64,000 nt of DNA, from NCBI RefSeq assembly GCF_028554725.1, contig NC_071668.1, forward strand, positions 73,773,719 to 73,837,718, written 5' to 3'. A program made the translations under genes and the position numbers. This stretch comes from Zeugodacus cucurbitae. Taxonomy: Eukaryota > Arthropoda > Insecta > Diptera > Tephritidae. Every line of letters starts with the position of its first letter. Position 1 is the stretch's first letter. A model generated the notes under the pieces. The model did not search any database and was not told where the DNA came from. It saw nothing but the letters and a program-made list of their open reading frames with translations. This document shows, piece by piece, positions 26,251 through 36,779 of this stretch.

Positions 26251-27036
26251 GCACACTTCAAGGCGCATTAACCTCACAAATATGCAGCAGCGTAAATACC
26301 TGGCTAACACTCATTGCCACCTTAACGATATTTAAAGTGTCAAAGCAACAAAATTGTTAATTTTGAAAAAGCCAGCCTTCTCTCTTGCCTAATCCACATT
26401 ATGGGCTGGCATCGAGCAATATAAAACTTCGGCGCACAACTAACGGCATCATAAATTACATGCCTTCTTATAAGTATTTAACAACAACACCACTACCTCA
26501 TAGTAATAGCTGCTGCTGCCGCTGCCACCGGCTTTCTAATGACAATAAGAAAAGCCACGGCTACTTAACGCCAACACTGTTTGCACGAAGACACCCAGTT
26601 GGTGAAGGCAAATTAACACGGCGCAGCAACCGCGGGCACACACCCACATCCCCGCACTCGCTCTCCTTCACTGTTCGTGCCTCGTCGCTGCGCTTTCATG
26701 TCACTTTCGCCAAGAAGTGGAATTCGCGACAAACTAGCGGTCCAAAATGCTCAAATTGCTAAGCTGTTTGCCTTCGCAGCAAGCGATATGGCACTTTACT
26801 AAATGTTTTATAGTGTGGGTGTGGGGGGCGGCATTTTAAAGTATATGCTTTTCATGAGCATTTCATTGAAGCAACGAAGCGTAAGCAGAAGAAAGTGTAC
26901 GCTGTTGCTGTTTAACTACTTTTGGCAACTTTTTCACACCAACACACACACATACAAAGGCTCACGCACAACTACAAAATATGCTGCACTTGCTGGTGAA
27001 TGGCATTTGCATGCCTGCTTAGCACAGTTTCAGGCG
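26251..27036 (+). repeat. 16-bp box, two copies (26251, 27021)
   Basis: GCACACTTCAAGGCGC at 26251-26266 and the weaker AGCACAGTTTCAGGCGC at about 27021-27036. The stretch between them holds a GC-richer patch (26460-26760) with an open frame from the ATG at about 26460. The frame has no recognisable domain and I do not call it a gene. Confidence 0.5.
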
Positions 27037-27086
27037 CCATACTCCAACACTTACATAATTATGAGAATATATTTATTCTATATATA

Positions 27087-28035
27087 AAGGGTGATTTTTT
27101 AAGAGCTTGATAACTTTTTTTTAAAAAAAAACGCATAAAATTTGCAAAATCTCATCGGATCGGATCTTTATTTGAAACGTTAGATTGGTTCATGACAATT
27201 ACTTTTTTAAGATAATTTCATTTAAATGTTGACCGCGGCTGCGTCTTAGGTGGTCCATTCGGAAAGTCCAATTTTGGGCAACTTTTTCGAGCATTTCGGC
27301 CGGAATAGCCCGAATTTCTTCGGAAATGTTGTCTTCCAAAGCTGGAATAGTTGCTGGCTTATTTCTGTAGACTTTAGACTTGACGTAGCCCCACAAAAAA
27401 TAGTCTAAAGGCGTTAAATCGCATGATCTTGGTGGCCAACTTACGGGTCCATTTCTTGAGATGAATTGTTCTCCGAAGTTTTCCCTCAAAATGGCCATAG
27501 AATCGCGAGCTGTGTGGCATGTAGCGCCATCTTGTTGAAACCACATGTCAACCAAGTTCAGTTCTTCCATTTTTGGCAACAAAAAGTTTGTTAGCATCGA
27601 ACGATAGCGATCGCCATTCACCGTAACGTTGCGTCCAACAGCATCTTTGAAAAAATACGGTCCAATGATTCCACCAGCGTACAAACCACACCAAACAGTG
27701 CATTTTTCGGGATGCATGGGCAGTTCTTGAACGGCTTCTGGTTGCTCTTCACCCCAAATGCGGCAATTTTGCTTATTTACGTAGCCATTCAACCAGAAAT
27801 GAGCCTCATCGCTGAACAAAATTTGTCGATAAAAAAGCGGATTTCACATTTCGAACCGAACACTGATTTTGGTAATAAAATTCAATGATTTGCAAGCGTT
27901 GCTCGTTAGTAAGTCTATTCATGATGAAATGTCAAAGCATACTGAGCATCTTTCTCTTTGACACCATGTCTGAAATCCCACGTGATCTGTCAAATACTAA
28001 TGCATGAAAATCCTAACCTCAAAAAAATCACCCGT
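27087..28035 (-). mobile_element. Tc1/mariner-superfamily deletion derivative, copy 1
   Basis: A 949-bp element with ends AAGGGTGATTTTTTAAGAG (left) and the inverse of ACGGGTGATTTTTTTGAGG (right), flanked by TA duplications at 27085-27086 and 28036-28037. The transposon reads on the minus strand. The first roughly 25 codons of the transposase (MNRLTNEQRLQIIEFYYQNQ...) lie at about 27850-27920. They are joined by an internal deletion to the DDE region. A near-identical second copy is at 60617-61549. Confidence 0.92.
27199..27819 (-). pseudogene. Tc1/mariner-like transposase, DDE domain only
   Basis: This is the catalytic half of a DDE transposase that cuts and pastes the element at TA sites. 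Catalytic candidates are Asp4 (SDEAHFW), Asp97 (FQQDGATCHTA) and Asp134 (SCDLTPLDYFLWG). That leaves 36 residues between the second and third Asp. The C-terminal part is intact to HLNEIILKK. The N-terminal DNA-binding helix-turn-helix region is missing and the remaining first 25 codons are out of frame with this part. The frame opens without an ATG (the codon at its start is TTG). The protein is therefore unlikely to be made or to bind ends. Spacing suggests one of the maT-like/DD36-37 branches, but assignment needs alignment. Confidence 0.88.
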
Positions 28036-28479
28036 TATGTATTTTTGTATTTATATATTTCGTTATTTATGCTCTTATACCTATATATTCATTGGCCTCT
28101 TCAATGCTGCCAGCTGCGCTTTCATGGTCTACAGCATTTTCTACATTTTAAACCTCTTTCCACGAAAAACAACAAAAACAAAAATTTTCTCAAGTTTTCG
28201 CCAAAAACTCTCACGCTTAAGCATTCATAGCAAGAGCAGCAGCAAAGCTATTCTCCAACAACAACCACAACAAATGCTACCAACTTTCATGCTAATATAC
28301 AATAATAATAAGAAAATGGAAGTAAACAAAAAAATGTATTTGGAAATAAGCAGAAATGCGCAAATACAAAAACAACAATGTATTCCGTTATAATTAAACA
28401 AAAATTCCGCCACAAAAATGTAAATTTCATTTCACGCACACAAAGAGATGGGGAGCGAGAGAGACAGAGAGGGTGCGCC

Positions 28480-28810
28480 CCGGCAAAGCAGCGCAGCAGC
28501 AGCGAACAAAATAAACAAAAAACACAACAACAACAGCATACAGCATTTAAATTTATCATTGAGCGCTATAATGAAGGCGGAGAAATATCAATGCTTCAAC
28601 AACAAAGTAATTTTTACAATAACAACAAGATGTAATTTTACAACAACAACAAACTGTATTTTTACAACAACAAAAAACAACCAAAACCATTTGGTTTTAA
28701 CAACAGCAATTATTTTATTTTTGCAACAACAACAACAATTTTTTTACAATAACAACAAACAAGCGATTTTTGCAACAACAACAAATTTATTTTTACAAGA
28801 ACAACCAAGT
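28480..28810. repeat. CAA-rich simple repeat block
   Basis: Clusters of CAACAACAA are separated by TTTTTA or similar spacers, with an approximate 30-base rhythm (ATTTTTACAACAACAACAAA). The Thr/Asn/Gln-rich open frame across it reflects the repeat. Confidence 0.85.
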
Positions 28811-29570
28811 GCTTTCTAACCGTAAACAAAGTGCGCAATGTTTTGGAAGAAGCACCACAGTAAAAGCCTCGAAAATATTCAATTAATCGCGCGAGTCAGA
28901 AATTTAGCTTCTTCGTTTGTTTTTTTTTTTTTTTTTGTATTTTACAAATAATTTGCATGTCATCCCAGCGGCTTGTTTGTACTACATGCTGTTTTTGTTG
29001 TAAGGACACAATTTAAAGGCTGTATAATCAGTAAATTGCACAAAGTATAATCGAAGAATTTCGAAAGTTTTCCTTGTGGTTTGTTCGTTTTAGGGTTTCT
29101 TAGACTGAAAGGCTACAGATTTCTTAATATATGTATAGGCATATTTCAGTGACCTTTTTTTAACCAATAGAGAATAAAATTTTATTTATTTGTCATCTAA
29201 ATTAATTAGTGTCGGTCTATAATGAATTGGTTACTGAAATTTTTGCATACATTTTTTACAGAATTGTTTTTTACTGCTAAAAGGGTCATCTTCGTACCGG
29301 TATTTCAAGATTTTATGGTAGTTAAGTTCAGATAATAAGTATGCTGGAGCTCTTTAAATATTCAGCTATGTATAAAGCAGTGGTATATGTATTTTATACT
29401 AATTTAACTATTCTTCAGTTCAAAAATTCTGAAAAATCTTCGAGGAAGCTTAGAGAACCGGTAAAACAATATTGTATTTGATAACTGGATGAATATATGT
29501 CAAGATGGAGAAGAAGAACATCTTCGAGAATATGAAAATGAATAATGTGATTCCTTCGCACTTATTTTAA

Positions 29571-30583
29571 CCCTTCTGCACAAATTGAGATTGTACCCCT
29601 CATAAACAATTTGTGGATCAATATGACCCAATAGCAAAAACACGTCAGTATGGTAAAATTATAATGGCAAACTCATTTTTTTTATTACTCAAACATAAAA
29701 TTAACAAATTCAAAATTGTGTTTAATAGGAGTCAGTAAAAAATACATCAATTCTGACAATTTATACACATAACTGCCTTTACACTATGTTGTTTGCATAT
29801 AAATTTCAAGCATTTATCGCAACGAACTGAATGCTTGTTGGAGTTTTTAGTATGTGGACAATAAAAACACCTTTGTCTCTTACCCAAGAAGCATAAAGGA
29901 GAATCTTGAGGTTGCACGACCGTGGATAAACTGGGAGTGTCTGCTGCGACTGCTTCCTGGATGTTTTTCACAACATTTTTTGCAGAAGGACCATAGGGCA
30001 TTCGCTTTCGGCGTGCAATGTGCGGGGTTACCAAAGATGTGGCCAAGTCTACTAAAAATAATCGCCGCTTAAAGTTTTTAGTTCTGTTCCATTCGGGATT
30101 AAGTTCGGTCCATATAACATATGCGTTATATCCCGAAATATCGACCATATTGGAAAAGAGTGCAACTGGCCATCGTTTCGTTTGGCGTTTACATGTGTAC
30201 GTTGCTACTAATTGGTCCAGCACATCAACACCTGCTTTAGTCGCATTATAGTGATGTATTATTTCTGGTTTCTTTTTCTGATCATTCCTAGTCTCTGCCG
30301 AATGATGAAGCACTAGCACGCTTTTTCTGTTTAGTCACATTTGAGCATAAATTTTCTTGGTGGTCAAAATGACCCACAAATTGTATACCCGTACGAAAAG
30401 TTTTTAAAAAATTATGTTAAAAAACTGGCTCATCCTGGAAAAAAATTGTGTACGTACAACTCATCATAAGACTCAGACTGAGGATATCAAAATGGTTTTA
30501 TAAGCAATTAGCCATCCTAAGGCATGGTAATACGCGTTTGTTTCTTAAATTTTGGTCATTTTGACCCAATTTGTGCAGAAGGG
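29571..30583 (-). mobile_element. piggyBac-like element, internally deleted
   Basis: Perfect 17-bp terminal inverted repeats (CCCTTCTGCACAAATTG at 29571-29587, inverse at 30567-30583) are flanked by TTAA at 29567-29570 and 30584-30587, the piggyBac target site. Subterminal inverted blocks ACAATTTGTGGATC (about 29607) and its near-inverse around 30366-30380 are also present. Total length is 1013 bp. Autonomous piggyBacs are around 2.5 kb, so most of the transposase is deleted. Confidence 0.95.
29747..30319 (-). pseudogene. piggyBac transposase C-terminal fragment
   Basis: About 190 residues from the end of a piggyBac transposase. The motif ATKAGVDVLDQL carries the third catalytic Asp (residue 32 of the fragment). 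It is followed by the conserved RW...NM.D...NAY segment. A C-terminal Cys/His-rich domain (CFYCPH...CDKCLKFICKQH...CINC) resembles the piggyBac zinc-binding domain that contacts the terminal repeats. The first two catalytic Asp residues and the N-terminus are deleted, and the frame begins at a GTG, not an ATG. It cannot catalyse transposition. Whether the DNA-binding tail is expressed is unknown. Confidence 0.92.
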
Positions 30584-30694
30584 TTAATGATCCATATCTA
30601 ATTACTAATCAGTCCAATCGCGACGAGCTCCTACTCGACTATTCGATAAATTAAACTTAAATAGTGTTTGAAGTCGTAAAGTGTAAAATGGGAT

Positions 30695-31240
30695 ACAACT
30701 ATGCAACATTTTCAAAAAATCAATTTTTTATTGCTTATTCGATAGTTAATATACTGTCAAAAATATCCTGTGAAAGCGGTAACGTCGTATCTTGAATAGT
30801 TTTTGAATGGCAGCGTTCTAAAGAGCGACCTTTCGCAGGCATAAGCCGCCATAGTCGAAACTTTAAACGCGTTTTTGTCGAAACGACATTTCTCAAAACT
30901 GCTGACAGCATAACTCAATGAGAAATTGACCGATCGACTTCAAATTTAAACTGAGTATTCTTGAACATATTTACTATGCAATGACCTACGATCTTTTTGA
31001 TTTGTTGAAAATTGTTAATTTATCAATTAAAAAGCTACAATTTTTTACCTAAAAAAACGACTTTTTTTTCAGAACTACACCATTTTGTTAATTTTTGATA
31101 TTTTTCAAAAATCGTAGGTCATTGTATAGGAAATACCTTCAACTTTAATAACCTTTTTGAATTTTGTTGGTTTAGCTACTAATTCGTCCAGAATTATGTC
31201 AACAGTTGGGGAACTTTTCTTTTCGGTCAATGCAACTTAA
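30695..31240. repeat. dispersed repeat copy 2
   Basis: Collinear with 2524-2680 over the first 200 bases (CTTATTCGAT, TCAAAAATATCCTGT, GTCGTATC, AAACGACATTT). It continues further here, with an internal inverted theme: AATGACCTACGATCTTTT near 30980 and its inverse AAAAATCGTAGGTCATTG near 31107. No coding capacity. Family unknown. Confidence 0.65.
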
Positions 31241-31249
31241 GGCCGATAT

Positions 31250-31510
31250 GCCCATAGTATATCTAATAAAGAAATATATTTCTTCAGAATCAATCGCCGA
31301 AAATTATACCAGATTAATAATATTGGAATCTCGTAGGGGATAGTGTGGAAGTTGGCAAATGGCTTTGAGTAACTTTGGTCAATGAAATCTAAGGCTGGTA
31401 TTCAGAATCAATCCCTTAAAGTTTTACCAGATTCAGAATATTGACATCTTGAAAGAGATGGATTGAAAGTTGACTCATAAAGTTTTTCGCAATTAATGTT
31501 GGTCAATGAA
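31250..31510. repeat. two further units of the ~155-bp array
   Basis: Carries the same landmarks as 25240-26040: TATATCTAATAAAGAAATATAT, ATTATACCAGATT, AATATTGGAA, GTCAATGAAATCTAAGGCTG. It is separated from the main array by about 5 kb that contains two DNA transposons. Confidence 0.8.
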
Positions 31511-34430
31511 AGCTAGAAGCATATGCATAGGAACAAAGAGGGAAAGCGAAGGTTTGAAAAAGAGGTTGGAACCACTAAGTCTACAGGTCTTATTTCTTTC
31601 GGAGTTTTACATTAAAAACTGGCAACGAATCCATTTTAATGACGAAAATAAATGAGGTTGACATTAAAAAAGTAAAAGAAAAATCTTCTACTTGTCAAAT
31701 ACACAAGAATTAAAACTCTAATGCCGATAATTTGAATGCCGTGAAGCGTGAATGCAGCTCCCTACCATCCCTTTAGGTCTCACCATCCCTTTAGGTTTTC
31801 ATATATTTACTCTTACTTACACTTTGTCTACTGTTTTCAAATAAATATCTTTACTTTTTTATCCCAGATCTTTAGCATTTTATCCCATATCAGCTATATA
31901 TTAATTTATGTGCTTTTTGTCTGTAAATTATTTTTCCACATTTTCGGCTATTTTTCTTCACAAATAACATTAAATACTTATCTCCGTAAATTTTTAATTA
32001 TTTCCAGAAATTCAGCCGCACACATGTCACAATATCTATTGCTTAAGTTCACTACAAATTTTCATATAATACTTTCTACAACAGCAATTGGTGAGTCCTT
32101 TCCACTGACCTTGGACCCCAAAAAAGGCAACAACCACCACATATTCTATAATACAAAAAACAGAAGTGTGTGGGCGTAGAGTTTATTGTTTGTCCTTGCT
32201 ACGGCTCTTTACAATGACAATGAATATTTTCATTAGTTTTTATTTCACCCAAAATACAAAAGCATACTTTTAGGCAAATACTTGAAGTATATCAGTGAAA
32301 GGCGATTAGGCATGTAACTGAGTGTGTGTGTGTGTGTATTTTTATACAATGAAATGAAGAGCAAATAGATAGACAAACGATAAATTGTAAATATTCACCA
32401 AATTTACATACGTATGTATATATATATGTAGATGAAAAGGCTATGTAAAATACAAAAGGCAATCGAGATGGCAAAGCACCGCCGTCCTTGAAAAGCCTGA
32501 GTTGCTATACAAAAGCACATCAGAAGTCACAGAGCGAGAGAGAAAAAGAACTGACCAAAAAGCCTAACAATAAAACTGAAATTACAAAAATAGCAACAAC
32601 AACGGCATACAAAAACAATAATAGCGCAAGTTGTTGGCAATCGTAAGAGCAACAACAGCGTAATAAAGCTGGCGTCAGACGTTTGTACCGGCCAATAGGC
32701 ACAAATTACACAAACTTGCGCTTATATATTATACATATACAGAAGTAAATATATATAGACAAAAATATTTATTTGAGTATGCGCTTATAGAGCTAACTGT
32801 AAACAAAAGACTTTGCTACAAAGCCCAGAGCAACAACAAAAACAAAATACAACAACAAAATTTGTAGTAATAACGGAAAGTTAAAAAGTGAAGTAAGTTA
32901 TTATTTTATGGCTTAAAATTGAAATCCTTTATGCGACGCGTCAACACAAACACACACAAAGAAATACTTACAAACATTCACACACGCACACACAACACAA
33001 GTATATGTAGCCATAAGCGCATATTTATAACTGTAGTTGAGCGCAAACTTACATTGTGTGTATAGTAGGCAAGCAAAGCTTATGTATTGTTGCTGTTGTT
33101 GTTGTTGTTGTTGTTGTTGTTACTACCGGGGCACACAAGCGTTCCACTGAAAAGTAATTTAAGTTTTTGTCATTTCGAATTGTTTACAAAACTTTTGCCA
33201 CAGCAACAGAAAATCATCGGTTTTTATTGTTGTTTTTGTTGGTTTTTTTACTGTTGTTGTTGTGTCAACATTTTGCTACAATTGTTATGAGCACATTCTC
33301 TTTGGCGCTTTGCATTGTTTTTTCGCCATTTTGTTGCATTTGCAGTTTTTAGTTAACACTTACAATAACAAAACAATAACAAAACAACTACAACAACTAT
33401 GCTTGAGTAGAGGCCACAATCAGCCAACAGCCTCTCAGACAGCTTAAAAGTATGCTTTATTAGCGACAATTGTTCGCTTTTGTTCGGCCGGCTGTTGAGT
33501 GTTTAAGGAGTTGCGCGCATGAGTGTCTAAATAATAACGGTATAGCAGCAAATAGTTGCATAAAAGTGTTGAAGGAATCTAGGCGCAGTTTCTGCTGACT
33601 TTAGTGTCTATTTCTCTTCTATCAAAGTTTCTCTTCTGTGAAACGAACCTACATTTTTCATTCTTAAAAGCAAAATGCAATGCACAAACACACTTTCTAT
33701 TGTCTGAAAACCCTAAATCGGGACTTTAAAGGCCACAAAAATACTCCAGTTCGTCTAACCACACCACTCTTTTCGCCACTTAGCATACCTTCAGGCGCAC
33801 TACTGGCTTAAGTCGCTCTACAATTTACGACAATTATTTGCCATATTTCATTGTGTCTGCAACGCCTTATGACTGCTTTGTGCTCAACACTTTTATTACT
33901 CTCCAGCGATAATTTGCTTCCAAGTAGTCATTCAGAATTACGAGTATTGCTTGGCTTATTACAACCACCTCCATCCGCCTTATGCTGCCACAAGTATTTT
34001 ACGATAACTTATGGCGCGTATTGCTTGGAGTGGCACGCGGATTTTTACTTTATAGCGCTTTAATCGCGTTATTCTATTTTTTATTCTTGATTGCAGCGAT
34101 TAAGTTGCGGCCATATAATTTTTATTTTGATGTTTGTACAAATTATTTTTATTTGTTGTTGCATAGTTTTGCCGGAATGGTGCATATAAAACGCCTCAAA
34201 TGTAGATGAACATATAAATAAGCGTTGAATAATTTTTATTATTGTGCATATAAATTTGTTATTGTGTGCAGATTAAATATACTATATTGACGATTTGTTC
34301 TGGCAGAAGCGAATGAGTGAATTGTTAGTGATTTCGATATTTAATCGAACTATCGATATAAAAAATATATTATAAATTTCTGTAGATTAATCTCGAGATG
34401 AGAAATATTTATTCTTCATTTTTATTAAAT
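31511..34430. other. non-coding DNA with microsatellites and three 16-bp boxes
   Basis: Boxes lie at 32262 (GCATACTTTTAGGCA, plus), 33440-33455 (CAGCTTAAAAGTATGC, minus) and 33783-33798 (GCATACCTTCAGGCGC, plus). Simple repeats include (GT)n at 32323-32338 and (TTG)n at 33088-33120. The open frames are low-complexity or AT-rich readings. Confidence 0.6.
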
Positions 34431-34433
34431 AAT

Positions 34434-34975
34434 CTTAATTACTTCTCTCGAGGTATTAGTGGAGCTTTCTGGCTATTTCACAATAAATATTCAATGGGTT
34501 CCAGATCACACTGACATGATGGGAAACTGTAAAGCGGATAAACTAGCCAAACTAGGCACCACCTTACAACTAAATTCCGATAAAATAAAGAGGGAATATA
34601 CATGTCTCTGGCCACTTATAGATATTTAATCGACAAGTATGTCATAGACATGGCTGAGTCTCGGTGGAAACAATCTCTGACTTGCGCAACAAGCAAACTG
34701 CATTTGCCGACTATTGAAATTCAAAAGAACCACTTAAGAACTCTAGTATGAGTGTTAACAGATCCCTTTCTGTTTGGTGAACATGCAAGTAGACTGTGGA
34801 CATCATACAATGATTACCGTAGAAGCTATCATGAAGTAGAAAAGGAGGAGACTGTAAAACGTCTTCTAAATGAAGACAAAATGATTGAATTAAATAACTT
34901 TATCAAGACCACAGTCTGTTTCATAGAGAATCTGGTAGTGTAGGGTGATTCTAGTCCCGGTAGTCTCACAATGGG
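34434..34975 (+). pseudogene. non-LTR retrotransposon ORF2 tail (RNase H) fossil
   Basis: From 34489 the frame reads QWVPDHTDMMGNCKADKLAK, matching the RNase H signature WVPGHSGI.GNEKADELA of RNase-H-bearing non-LTR retrotransposons. It stops at 34627. After a frameshift the homology continues from about 34602 (RWKQSLTCATSKLHLP; then, past a TGA, VLTDPFLFGEHASRLW; then NDYRRSYHEVEKEETV). This corresponds to the ORF2 C-terminus that normally carries TGH.LL..HA.RLG and CR.C...EET. It ends at 34942 with a possible 3' UTR containing CACAATGGGC. Key Cys residues and RNase H Gly residues are lost. This is a dead, 5'-truncated insertion. The clade is uncertain. Confidence 0.78.
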
Positions 34976-34979
34976 CATT

Positions 34980-36775
34980 CTAAATACCAATTTTCACCAC
35001 TTTACCAAAAAATTTCTCTGGAAAACAAAATCTTATATAATCGTACCATAATATTAAAGAAAAGGGAATATTTTAATTTTCAGCAAAATTTATTTGAATT
35101 TTATTCCAACAAATTTCAAAAATTCCGAGTGAATGCTGCCATCAGGAGTTCAATCATTAGATGGTGGTCGGAGAAATGTTCACAAATCTAGAAATGTTCA
35201 CAAATCTCTCACCTAGAGGATTTCAGCATGACAAAAACCTAAACATTTCAATTTGGACACTTATATTATTCACTTATTTCATTAAGTCGACACTTATATA
35301 TAATTTCTTGAAACTTTAATAAATTTACTGTAATTAGATTTAGTATTCCTTCGAAACTTTAGGAATAGGTTATTAAAATCTGATTTATCTATTATTAAAT
35401 TATTGACAGTAGAAACGTATTTCTACTGCCTTATCGTTAGCCGACATAATGAGAGCATTTAATAAAAAAATTTTATACTCCAACTTATGCGAAATTATTT
35501 ATAAACCCATTGAGAATTACAGATCTTTTCGCTCAACGAACGAAATGTTATAGTAAAAGGTAAAAACAAAGACTTTAAATTGCACAAATTTAATTTTCTT
35601 TATGAATTACAGTATAAGTTATGTGTAAAAGGAAAATTTCATTCAATTATAAAACCCTTGGATTACATTACATATATAAATTCTGTTTATTTGAACACAT
35701 TACTGTATTCAGCACAAATATGAATTTATATAACAACAAAATGCAAATTCATAATTTCAAATTTGTCAAGAAGCCACAAAAACGTAATAATAATATAACG
35801 CTTAAAGTCACAAGCCAAATAAATAGAGGTCACAGTGCAAATATTAAAATTCACGAAACACAGCCACACACACACAAACTCAAATATGTGCCCAATAATA
35901 CGCAAAAGGAGCCTTTCACTTGTTTAATGTTTAATTTGCTGCTCTCGCAAAACGTTCAATGGCGCACTGTCGTGTCACATATTTTCTTATTTCACTTGCT
36001 TTGTGACTTTCATTTAATTTCCCTCTTGCTTTACTGTGCATATTTTGCCTTATTACTCGTTGTATTCATAAGTACTCATTTATGAATTTTTCTCTTCCAC
36101 AGATGATGACACACACACACACACACAAGCGTTGCGGCATGCAAATGAATGCGCAATTTGCGGATTTTCACAAATGTTTAAGCTGCCATCTGCGATTTAA
36201 ATGCCACATACGAATACAAATGAATTTGAGTGGTGAAATAAGAAGCCCAAGCAAATGTGGGTGAAACCACACACACAAATACAAGCGTATATAAGTTAAG
36301 CTTTCAACATGAAAATAGAAGATACAACGAACAGTCGCACAGTTTTGTAGGTTAAAAGCTGGCACTACATATACATATATATCTGCCTACACACATACAA
36401 ATATAACACACACAAGTATTTGTGTGTATATTTTATAATTTTCTATCTCATACTCAAATATGTATTTCATTTTACCGTTATCCACGTGCATTTTCATGCA
36501 ACGAAATGAAGCGCAAGCGATTCACTTAGCGCATAATTGTTGTTGTAGCCACAGATATATGTAGTTGTGAAACCAGAGTGAAATCAAAGTGGTCTGCTGT
36601 CAAGTTATATACACGTGGCGCGGGTACACAGGTATGTTATAAATGCTTGAAATGTTGAATTATATATTCCCACACTAACGGGTGCTTCTTTTGTGTATTA
36701 TATTAAATAAAAAAGACTAGCTTTGGTTGATTTAAAAATTAGGTATGAAAATAAAAATATCTAATACGACTTAAT
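34980..36775. other. non-coding DNA, no gene recognised
   Basis: AT-rich, with a CA tract at about 36108-36127. The 154-codon frame at 35621-36085 has no domain and biased AT-rich composition, so it is not called. Confidence 0.45.
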
Positions 36776-36779
36776 AAGG

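Noticed and set aside
35621..36085. 154-codon open frame
   Set aside because: AT-rich composition (Asn, Lys, Ile, Phe, Leu), no domain, and no supporting splice or promoter context.
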